NCBI RefSeq assembly: GCF_000375545.1
Contig: NZ_AQXF01000007.1
Location: forward strand, 1-41,528
Reading direction: 5' to 3'
DNA from: Kordiimonas gwangyangensis DSM 19435 = JCM 12864
Lineage (GTDB): Bacteria; Pseudomonadota; Alphaproteobacteria; Sphingomonadales; Kordiimonadaceae
Length of the DNA stretch: 41,528 bases
Made by a program: the position numbers and the translations under genes. Shown here piece by piece: positions 1 to 6,847 of the stretch. Position 1 is the first letter of the stretch; each line of letters begins with the position of its first letter. The notes beneath the pieces are model-generated. The model was not told the origin of the DNA and did not search any database. It saw only the letters and a program-made list of their open reading frames with translations.

Positions 1-179
1 CCGGTCGCGAAGTCGATATAGCGCTTGCCCTCAACGTCCCAGATTTCCGCATTCTCGGCATGCGCGGAGAAGCGCTGGTGCATGCTGCCCACACCGCGCG
101 GCACGGCCTGCTCCCGCCGCGCCCAGAGCTCGGCGTTCGTGGGGGTAATGTTCGTGTCTGCTTCAGCTTGTTTCAGCAT
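1..179 (-). CDS. gabT: GABA-type class III aminotransferase, N-terminal part (cut by window edge)
   Basis: Reading leftwards from an ATG at 179-177, about 59 residues are visible before the window ends. They contain AVPRGVGSMHQRF followed by WDVEGKRYIDFATG, the typical opening of 4-aminobutyrate (GABA) aminotransferases, PLP enzymes that move the amino group of GABA to 2-oxoglutarate and give succinate semialdehyde. The start codon overlaps the stop of the preceding dehydrogenase gene by one base (TAATG), so translation is probably coupled. The pairing with a succinate-semialdehyde dehydrogenase supports the GabT assignment. The PLP lysine and the rest of the protein lie outside the window, so a related omega-amino-acid aminotransferase cannot be excluded. 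Confidence 0.85.
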   Translation of the reverse strand, partial: MLKQAEADTNITPTNAELWARREQAVPRGVGSMHQRFSAHAENAEIWDVEGKRYIDFAT

Positions 180-1606
180 TATTCCAGCCCTCCTATCAGG
201 CAATATTTGGTCTCCAGATAATCGTCGATACCGTATTTCGAGCCTTCACGGCCGAGACCGGACTGTTTCACACCGCCAAAGGGCGCAACTTCGGTGGAGA
301 TGATGCCCTCATTGATGCCAACCATGCCGTATTCAAGTGCCTCCGCCACGCGAAACACACGACCAAGGTCACGGGCGTAAAAATAGGCGGCAAGGCCATA
401 CGGTGTGTCATTGGCAAGGCGGATAACTTCCGCCTCATCCGTGAATTTGAACACCGGTGCGACGGGGCCAAAAATCTCTGCCTGCGCGATGGCCATCTCC
501 GGTGTGATATCGGTCAGGATGGTCGGCTGGTAAAAGCTTTTGCCTGCGCTGTGGCGTGCACCGCCACAGACCACAGTTGCCCCGGCGGCGACCGCGCCTT
601 CCACAAGATCGGCGACCTTGTCGCACCCGGCTTCATTGATCAGCGGGCCAACAGTGACGCCAGCGTCCGCCCCATGACCAACCTTCAGGCTAGCGACTGC
701 CGCTTTGAGTTTAGCGACAAAAGCATCATGCACATCCGCATGTACAAAAAAGCGATTGGCACACACACATGTCTGCCCTGCGTTGCGGTATTTGGATACC
801 ATGGCGCCCGCAACCGCTGCATCAAGGTCCGCATCCGGGAACACGATGAAGGGTGCGTTACCGCCCAGCTCAAGGCTCACCTTCTTGATGGTGGAAGCGC
901 ACTGCGCCATCAAAATGCGCCCGACAGCCGTTGACCCGGTGAAGGAGAATTTGCGCACCACGGGGTGGGTTGTCAGCACCTTGCCGATGTCAGCGGGGCG
1001 CGTGGTCGTGACCACCTTGATCAGCCCTTCAGGCAGTCCGGCATCAAGCGCCAGCTTCTCAAGCGCGAGCGCGGTGAGCGGTGTGGCTTCAGCCGGTTTG
1101 ATAACCGCGCTGCAGCCCGCCGCCAGCGCAGGCGCAACCTTGCGGGTGATCATGGCCAGCGGGAAGTTCCATGGCGTGATCGCGGCCACAACACCCACAG
1201 CCTGCTTCATCACCATGATGCGTTTACCGTGGGCAAAACTCGGGATCATGTCGCCATAAACGCGCTTGCCCTCTTCGGCGAACCATTCGATGAAGCTGGC
1301 ACCATAGATAACCTCGCCGCGCGCTTCGGCGAGCGGTTTGCCGCACTCGGCGGTGATGATCTCCGCCAGCTCATCCGCATGCGCGATGATCATGCGGTGC
1401 CATGCCATCATCAACGCGGCGCGTTCCTTCGCCGTGCGGCGGGACCATGCGTGGAACGTCCGTTCAGCAGCCATAATATGGCTTTCCACCTCGGCCTCAT
1501 CCATGTCCGCGACGGTCATAAGGGAGGCACCGCTGGCGGGATCAAAAACCTCAAGGCCATCTGCTTTAGTCGCAAAATGCTGTACCAACGGGAAATGTTG
1601 GGTCAT
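179..1606 (-). CDS. gabD: Succinate-semialdehyde dehydrogenase, NAD(P)+ dependent
   Basis: This 475-residue protein has the full length of the aldehyde dehydrogenase superfamily. It oxidises succinate semialdehyde to succinate in the cytosol, the second step of GABA breakdown. Visible active-site elements are Asn147 in TPWNFP, Glu246 in SLELGGN and the catalytic Cys280 in GQTCVCANR; the C-terminal PFGGVKQSGLGREG block is typical of GabD. The second Cys two residues after the nucleophile resembles the redox-sensitive pair seen in some SSADHs. The gene lies 34 bases behind the amidase gene and overlaps the aminotransferase start by one base. That the true substrate is succinate semialdehyde rests on family resemblance and on the adjacent aminotransferase; glutarate semialdehyde is an alternative. 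Confidence 0.92.
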   Translation of the reverse strand: MTQHFPLVQHFATKADGLEVFDPASGASLMTVADMDEAEVESHIMAAERTFHAWSRRTAKERAALMMAWHRMIIAHADELAEIITAECGKPLAEARGEVIYGASFIEWFAEEGKRVYGDMIPSFAHGKRIMVMKQAVGVVAAITPWNFPLAMITRKVAPALAAGCSAVIKPAEATPLTALALEKLALDAGLPEGLIKVVTTTRPADIGKVLTTHPVVRKFSFTGSTAVGRILMAQCASTIKKVSLELGGNAPFIVFPDADLDAAVAGAMVSKYRNAGQTCVCANRFFVHADVHDAFVAKLKAAVASLKVGHGADAGVTVGPLINEAGCDKVADLVEGAVAAGATVVCGGARHSAGKSFYQPTILTDITPEMAIAQAEIFGPVAPVFKFTDEAEVIRLANDTPYGLAAYFYARDLGRVFRVAEALEYGMVGINEGIISTEVAPFGGVKQSGLGREGSKYGIDDYLETKYCLIGGLE

Positions 1607-1640
1607 CGAAACTCTTCCTTACTGTCTGTTGAAAGCAGCG

Positions 1641-2492
1641 TTATTCGCCGCGTTTCGGGATGGCGAGCGGACCCAGGGTATCGAAATATTCCGCACGGTT
1701 TGCGAGGCCTTCGTGCGGGAACCGATGCCCCGCGTCCCGGAAACTTTTAAGCGGCTGGCCAAGGCCCATCAGCCCGCGTTCGCGGCTGCGGCGCACGCGC
1801 TCAAGGTCAATCTCTACCGGGATGATTTCCTCAACCTCGCCCGCCTGGTGGATCACTTCGCCCTCTGGCCCCGCGATGACCGAACGGCCATTGGCCTGAT
1901 CACCCGCGCCGTTGATATCAATCACGTAACACTGTTGCTGCGCGGCGGTTGCGCGCACCATGGCGCACTCCACATCGCGGTCGATCGAGTTGGTGAGCGT
2001 GGGGTGCAAAATCACCTCGGCGCCCAGGCTCACAAGCGCGCGGCTGGTCTCCGGGAACCACATGTCATAGCAGATGGAAATGCCAAAGCGCCCCACGCCG
2101 GGCACATCAAACACCACAGGTTCCGTCCCGCACTCCACGCCCTTCTCGTAAGGCAGGAAGGGATACATTTTGCGGTAGCGCGCGACTACCTTGCCGTCCG
2201 GGCTGTGCACCGTGGTGGTGTTATAAACCTTGCCGTCCTCTTTCTCATAGAGCGAGCCGTTCACCAGCCAGATTCCAAGCTCTGCGGCCAGAGCGCCAAG
2301 CCGGTCTTCAGCGGCGGATGGCAGGCTTTCCGCCGAACCGGTCGCCGCACCACAAATGGCAAGCTCGGACAGCATGACCATCTGTACCCAGGGGTAACGC
2401 AGCATGGTCTGGCGGATTTTCTTGACCACCAAAGCCTCGTTTCCGCTTGGCGGAAGCGCAAGCTGCAGTCCTGCAATGGCAAAAGGTTTCAT
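1641..2492 (-). CDS. Carbon-nitrogen hydrolase (nitrilase superfamily amidase)
   Basis: This 283-residue cytosolic enzyme has the Glu-Lys-Cys triad of the nitrilase superfamily: Glu43 in LSELAICG, Lys108 in YRKMYPF and Cys141 in ISICYDMWFP. Family members hydrolyse amides, carbamoyl groups or nitriles through a cysteine thioester. The ATG at 2492 has a GGAAGGA ribosome binding site and follows the MFS stop by 14 bases. Because the next genes encode a GABA-type aminotransferase and succinate-semialdehyde dehydrogenase, I infer that this enzyme releases an omega-amino acid, or an acid leading to one, from an amide taken up by the operon's transporters. The exact substrate cannot be read from the sequence; N-carbamoyl and aliphatic amidase activities both remain possible. 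Confidence 0.85.
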   Translation of the reverse strand: MKPFAIAGLQLALPPSGNEALVVKKIRQTMLRYPWVQMVMLSELAICGAATGSAESLPSAAEDRLGALAAELGIWLVNGSLYEKEDGKVYNTTTVHSPDGKVVARYRKMYPFLPYEKGVECGTEPVVFDVPGVGRFGISICYDMWFPETSRALVSLGAEVILHPTLTNSIDRDVECAMVRATAAQQQCYVIDINGAGDQANGRSVIAGPEGEVIHQAGEVEEIIPVEIDLERVRRSRERGLMGLGQPLKSFRDAGHRFPHEGLANRAEYFDTLGPLAIPKRGE

Positions 2493-2506
2493 ATGATTGT
2501 CCTTCC

Positions 2507-3730
2507 CTACTCGGTCACTTCAGCAGCGGTTTGGGGTGATTGGGGTATGGCCTCACCAGCCTGCCCGTCCTTGCGGTCAAGCAGGCGCGCGGGCATGGCC
2601 GCCACCGCGAGGCAGAGCACGATGCCGCCAATCGCCAGATTGATCAGCAGCATGTAATTGTCTTCCCCGATCACCAGCGCGGCCACAAAGGGGCCTGACG
2701 CCAGCCCCATTTTGGAGAAAAAGCCCGAGAGTGCGGCCATCTGGCCCTTGCCGTCAAAGGCGGCGCACATGCCGAGGAGATAGGGGATGAGGAAGGCCCA
2801 GGTGATGCCGGTGATGACATTGGCGGCAAAAAACACCGCGGCATTCGCCGAGAAACGGAACATGGCCATGCCAATGACCGTCAGAGCCAGCCCCAGCAGG
2901 AGCGGCTTCCAGCGCCCGTTCCGGAGGCCAATCACATAAACAAACACCGCCCCAGCCACCGATATCCAGTTCGCGAAGCCGAGCGTGGTGCTGATGCTGT
3001 CGGTCGTCAGGTCGAAATTCTTACCGAGCTCAATAACATAAGCCGCCAGCCCCATATTGGCGGACTGAAAGAAAAACACCGCAAAAAGCGCGAGGATCAG
3101 CGGCTTGAAATACGGGCCAGCACCTTCCTTTTCCGCCTCCATCCGGGTTTTACCACGCACCGGATATGGCGCGAGGAACGGCAGCATAAGGAGCGTAACC
3201 GCGCTGAACATGATGAGCGCGATAAAAAGCACCCCGGTGCCAAAGAGCGGCACCAGCTTGGGCAATGTCATCAGCCCCACACCGCCAAGGCCGTATTGCA
3301 CCACCAGCAGCATGCCAAACGTGCGGTCCGGCGCCGGGGTGCGCGCGATCACCGCGAAACCGATGCCGACGAGGAACCCTCCAATGCTGCCGTGCAGGAA
3401 GCGCAGCACAATCAAGGTATTGCCATCGCTTTGCAAGGTGGAGACCATATCCACCGCAATGAGGCCGAGGAGGGCGATGAAAGCGGCGCGTTTCCAGTTC
3501 AGGTATTTCACCGCGAAGACTGTGATAAGTGCTCCGAGCGATGCGCCATACACGTTGGCCGAGGCCACATAGCCTGCTGTCGCCTTGTCAAAGCCGAGGC
3601 CTTCCACAAGGCCGCTCACAAGCGCAGGCATGATGTTCACGTAGAAAAGCCCAGCCGTTGTCAGGAACGCAAGCAGGACCGGGGCGATATGCCCGTCCGG
3701 CGCGGCTGTGGGCAGGCGACGGGTCGTCAT
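2507..3730 (-). CDS. Major facilitator superfamily transporter
   Basis: A 407-residue inner-membrane protein with about twelve hydrophobic segments and a central cytosolic loop (RGKTRMEAEKEG), as in MFS carriers. An in-frame start further upstream (3883) would add an arginine-rich stretch that overlaps the hydrolase gene; the ATG at 3730 is preferred because it forms an ATGA overlap with the stop of that gene and begins the family-like sequence MTTRRLPTAAPDG. The gene sits between a secreted hydrolase and a cytosolic amidase. It therefore probably carries the hydrolase product from periplasm to cytosol, although export cannot be ruled out. No substrate-specific motif was recognised. Confidence 0.85.
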   Translation of the reverse strand: MTTRRLPTAAPDGHIAPVLLAFLTTAGLFYVNIMPALVSGLVEGLGFDKATAGYVASANVYGASLGALITVFAVKYLNWKRAAFIALLGLIAVDMVSTLQSDGNTLIVLRFLHGSIGGFLVGIGFAVIARTPAPDRTFGMLLVVQYGLGGVGLMTLPKLVPLFGTGVLFIALIMFSAVTLLMLPFLAPYPVRGKTRMEAEKEGAGPYFKPLILALFAVFFFQSANMGLAAYVIELGKNFDLTTDSISTTLGFANWISVAGAVFVYVIGLRNGRWKPLLLGLALTVIGMAMFRFSANAAVFFAANVITGITWAFLIPYLLGMCAAFDGKGQMAALSGFFSKMGLASGPFVAALVIGEDNYMLLINLAIGGIVLCLAVAAMPARLLDRKDGQAGEAIPQSPQTAAEVTE

Positions 3731-5373
3731 GGCATCTCTCCACAAATCGGGGTGACGGCGCTGATCGCCTTGATGGCGTCGGCAAAGGCGTGCACCCCGC
3801 CGTCGCTGAAGTAATAATAAACATTCCCGCCCGGCAGCAGCACGACCGTGATGCCCCCAAAGCCTGAGAGGAAGGGCAGCCATGTATCCGCTTTGCAGCC
3901 CAAGGCTTCCCGCGCGTTCCAGGCCCAGAAACCGTTTTTGTAGCGCAGTGTCTTGCCGCCTGCCTCCAGGCCGCGGTCAGCGGGGTTGCGCTGAAGGGCG
4001 GCGTCCAGCATCGGGCCTTCAAAGGCTGTGCTGCCTGAGGTGAGATAGCTGGCTATGCGGGCGATATCATCTGGCGTGAAGGCCATGCCGTAACCGGTGA
4101 AAGGCGCGGCCTCCGGCCCCTTCGTGCGGCGCATGACGGTGAGGAGCGGGCTCAGTCCCATCTCCTGCCACACAGGCAGCAGGTGATCACGGTAATAGTC
4201 TGCCCCGTCCCGGGAGAGCACAGCGTTCATGGCGACACCGAGCAGATAGGTATCGGACGTATGGTAAACCCAGCGTTTGCCCGGCTTTGCCTTCCTGACG
4301 AAATACTCACAGGAAAAGGTCGTTTTCTCCGCACCCGTGGTAGCCGTGAAGAAAGGCACATAACCCTCGGACGCCTCATCGGCATGGGCAACGCGGCTGT
4401 TGTACCGGCCCGTCGTCATGTTGAGAAGATGGCCGAGCGTGACATTGCCCCAATCGGCACAGGCCGGGACAAGGTCCGCCACCTTGCGGTCCACGACGCC
4501 GGGTAGCGTGTTTTCAAGTGCCATCAGGCCAAGGCCACCGGCCAGTGATTTCGCCAGCGAATAGGACGGCAGCACCAGACTGTCGCAGTGCGGATAAGCA
4601 CCCAGCCGGGTCATGCAGCCGCCACTATAATGTGCGCCGTCAAGCACAAGACCGTAGGTGGTCATGTCAGCAGGTGAAATGAGGCTCTCTTGCGAAAGCG
4701 CTTTTGCATCAATTGCTTCCGAAAGGCCCACTACCGACCTCAGAGGCAGTTTGCCATGTGCCTGCGGCCCTGCTTCAACATCCCCCGCCTGCCAGTCGGC
4801 GCTATAGGCTGCCCAGAAGTTAAACTGGAAATAGGCGCAGGTTTCACTGCCAACCTGCGCGAGCGCGTTTGATGCTTCGCCATTCTCGCCGATGGCGACC
4901 AGCAGCACGCCGTTGTGAATGCAGTTGGCGTTTTTCTCCATCAGAGCGAAGGGCAGCGAGATGAAACGGCGGTCACCTTCCGCCCAGACCTTGCCGGGTG
5001 TGAAGGTGAGGTCGAAATAAGGGTGCGCCGTCTCTACAAGCCCTTGTTCTGATGGGATAATAGCATTGCCGTCCTGCTTTAGCCCGACACTGATCGCCGG
5101 CAGCGTGCGTACGGCATATTCAGGGTTCTCAGCCGCGCCATAGGCGTCCCGTACGAGCTGGAAACCACCGGAAAGGGCGGACATGTCAAGGCTGAGGCGG
5201 CCGCTGATGGGTATGTTCGGTGCGGCGGCACCGTCAGGCCGGGCGAAGGCATCAAACGACAGCGCAAGGCTATAGCCTGCCCCATCCGCAAGGAGCGCAT
5301 CGCGGCGATCGTCCGCAGTCGCAGCACTGGCATTTGCCAGCATCAGGCAAAGCGATATCAACAGCTTCCTCAT
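3727..5373 (-). CDS. Secreted serine hydrolase of the beta-lactamase / penicillin-binding fold
   Basis: This 548-residue protein starts with a signal peptide (MRKLLISLCLMLANASAATA, cleavage after about residue 20). The C-terminal half has a class C beta-lactamase-like domain with the nucleophile motif Ser272-Leu-Ala-Lys275 and a Tyr-containing YHTSDTYLLG block equivalent to the YxN region. The N-terminal ~200 residues are an extra domain I do not recognise. Members of this fold include esterases, D-aminopeptidases and amide hydrolases as well as beta-lactamases. Overlaps of four bases (ATGA) with both neighbouring genes place it firmly in the operon. I infer periplasmic cleavage of the imported compound; antibiotic resistance is not indicated by the context. 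Confidence 0.82.
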   Translation of the reverse strand: MRKLLISLCLMLANASAATADDRRDALLADGAGYSLALSFDAFARPDGAAAPNIPISGRLSLDMSALSGGFQLVRDAYGAAENPEYAVRTLPAISVGLKQDGNAIIPSEQGLVETAHPYFDLTFTPGKVWAEGDRRFISLPFALMEKNANCIHNGVLLVAIGENGEASNALAQVGSETCAYFQFNFWAAYSADWQAGDVEAGPQAHGKLPLRSVVGLSEAIDAKALSQESLISPADMTTYGLVLDGAHYSGGCMTRLGAYPHCDSLVLPSYSLAKSLAGGLGLMALENTLPGVVDRKVADLVPACADWGNVTLGHLLNMTTGRYNSRVAHADEASEGYVPFFTATTGAEKTTFSCEYFVRKAKPGKRWVYHTSDTYLLGVAMNAVLSRDGADYYRDHLLPVWQEMGLSPLLTVMRRTKGPEAAPFTGYGMAFTPDDIARIASYLTSGSTAFEGPMLDAALQRNPADRGLEAGGKTLRYKNGFWAWNAREALGCKADTWLPFLSGFGGITVVLLPGGNVYYYFSDGGVHAFADAIKAISAVTPICGEMP

Positions 5374-6761
5374 GCCACCACCTCACCAAGGTCAACACCT
5401 GCGTCGCGCAGGCGGCCAATGAGAGGGGCCAGTCCTTCGGCATGTTCGCGCCAGCGCCCGACCGACGACGTGTAGACAGGCTGGCGCACCTGCGCGGCGG
5501 AGGCTGTGGCGCTGGCCGAGGTGTTTTTATGGAAGTCGAGCACGCTGTCTTCCCACGCAAGGCCGCAATGGTCGATGATGCGGCGGCTTTCGCCCGCCAC
5601 ATCCATCACCAGGTTTTCATAAGATACATCAAGGATTTGCCCCGGCATGACCTTATGCCAATGCGCCATCAGCTTCCGGTAAGCGATATAATAGTCCGCC
5701 AGGTGATCAAGCCGGTAGCTATAGGGATAGCCCATGCGGAACAGGGTTTTATAGATAGCGAAACAGGTATCGAGCGGATGCCGCATCAGATGAATGATCT
5801 TCGCCTGCGGCATGGCGGCGGCAATATGGCCGAGATAGAGGAAATTGGCCGGTGTCTTGTCGGTCAGAACCCGTGCCTCAAAACCGCGCCCGCGTGTACT
5901 TGCCTTATATTGTTCCGATAACGAAACAAAATCAATTTCCGCTGATTTTTCAATCAGCTCCATGCGGTCAGACACCGGGCCAGAGAGCCTGACGATGGCG
6001 CTTGCGAGGTCGGCAATCTCGCCAAGGCCCTCACCTTCGCTGTGGGACGTGATGATACGGTCCACAAGCGTGGTGCCGGTGCGCGGCAGGCCGACGATAA
6101 AGACCGGAAAACACGCCCCTTCCCCTGATTGCACACTGTGCGGGATCTGTGCAGACTTTGTACGGAGGGTGTGCATGACATCCGCGCTGAACACCTCAGC
6201 AATTTTTGCCATGGTTTTCACGTCGTGGGCCACGTCATAACGCATCATGGAGGCCCGCAGGTTGGCACCACGCACAAGGTGGCCGAAAGACTGTTCCGGC
6301 TTGCCGATATCCTCATATTCCTTGGCGAGCGCGTAGAAAAGCTGCACCGCACCCTTGTGGTCAGGAATACCAGCCTTGAGGAGCTGTTCCATGGCGTCGA
6401 TATGGTTATCGGCCTCTGTCCAGCGCTTGACGGTCGCGCGGTTATAATAAGCGTCATAGTCGGATGGGTTGAGGGCGATCACCCGGTCGAGCATCGCCTG
6501 CGCCTCTGGCATACGGCCAAGCGCAATGGCCGCCGTTGCAGCGTTATAGAGGAGCCCGGCGTCATCTGGCGCCAGCACCAATGCCCGCTGGTAGAGGCTG
6601 CCTGCCGCGCCAAAAAGGCCAAGCTGTACATAACGTTCCGCAAATGCCTGCAGGATAACCGCATCTGTCGCCCCCAAATCCAAAGCGCCCAGAAGCGCCC
6701 GCGCCCGGACAATGTCCCCGGCGCTGATGGCGCTGTCTATTTCTTTAAGGCGGTTAGGCAT
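5370..6761 (-). CDS. TPR-repeat sulfotransferase family protein
   Basis: About 463 residues. The N-terminal third consists of tetratricopeptide-like helices (for example LYQRALVLAPDDAGLLYNAA and AQAMLDRVIALNPSDYDAYY). The remainder is a sulfotransferase domain whose phosphosulfate loop reads FIVGLPRTGTTLVDRI, followed by IIHLMRHPLDTC. Such proteins would transfer sulfate from PAPS, but many bacterial TPR-sulfotransferases have no proven reaction. Two in-frame starts exist, at 6788 and 6761. The upstream one lies seven bases from a strong hairpin (6796-6818) that would bury its ribosome binding site, so I chose 6761. The stop overlaps the hydrolase start by four bases. Its role in a catabolic operon is unclear; it may sense or modify the substrate. 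Confidence 0.8.
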   Translation of the reverse strand: MPNRLKEIDSAISAGDIVRARALLGALDLGATDAVILQAFAERYVQLGLFGAAGSLYQRALVLAPDDAGLLYNAATAAIALGRMPEAQAMLDRVIALNPSDYDAYYNRATVKRWTEADNHIDAMEQLLKAGIPDHKGAVQLFYALAKEYEDIGKPEQSFGHLVRGANLRASMMRYDVAHDVKTMAKIAEVFSADVMHTLRTKSAQIPHSVQSGEGACFPVFIVGLPRTGTTLVDRIITSHSEGEGLGEIADLASAIVRLSGPVSDRMELIEKSAEIDFVSLSEQYKASTRGRGFEARVLTDKTPANFLYLGHIAAAMPQAKIIHLMRHPLDTCFAIYKTLFRMGYPYSYRLDHLADYYIAYRKLMAHWHKVMPGQILDVSYENLVMDVAGESRRIIDHCGLAWEDSVLDFHKNTSASATASAAQVRQPVYTSSVGRWREHAEGLAPLIGRLRDAGVDLGEVVA

Positions 6762-6795
6762 GGGCTCAGCTTTATATGGCGCGATCATTCTCGGT

Positions 6796-6818
6796 CCGGG
6801 GTGGCGGCACCACCCCGG
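6796..6818 (-). other. Intercistronic hairpin after the receptor gene
   Basis: Perfect 9-bp stem CCGGGGTGG / CCACCCCGG with a five-base loop, located between the receptor stop (6848) and the sulfotransferase start. There is no T-run, so it is more likely an RNA stabiliser or partial attenuator than a full terminator. It could let the abundant outer-membrane receptor be made in excess over the downstream enzymes. Confidence 0.6.
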
Positions 6819-6847
6819 CGGTTGTCTCAGTCTGCCAAGTTTCTTGT

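Noticed and set aside
1338-2657. Long plus-strand open frame of 439 codons opposite the amidase and dehydrogenase genes
   Set aside because: It is antisense to two well-recognised genes, has no family resemblance and no ribosome binding site; such frames are common in GC-rich coding DNA.
3731-3883. N-terminal extension of the MFS gene
   Set aside because: Arginine-rich and unrelated to the family; the inner ATG at 3730 forms an ATGA overlap like the neighbouring pair.
3727-5373. Secreted hydrolase as an antibiotic resistance beta-lactamase
   Set aside because: Only the general fold motifs are present, the protein is much longer than class C enzymes, and it belongs to a catabolic operon.
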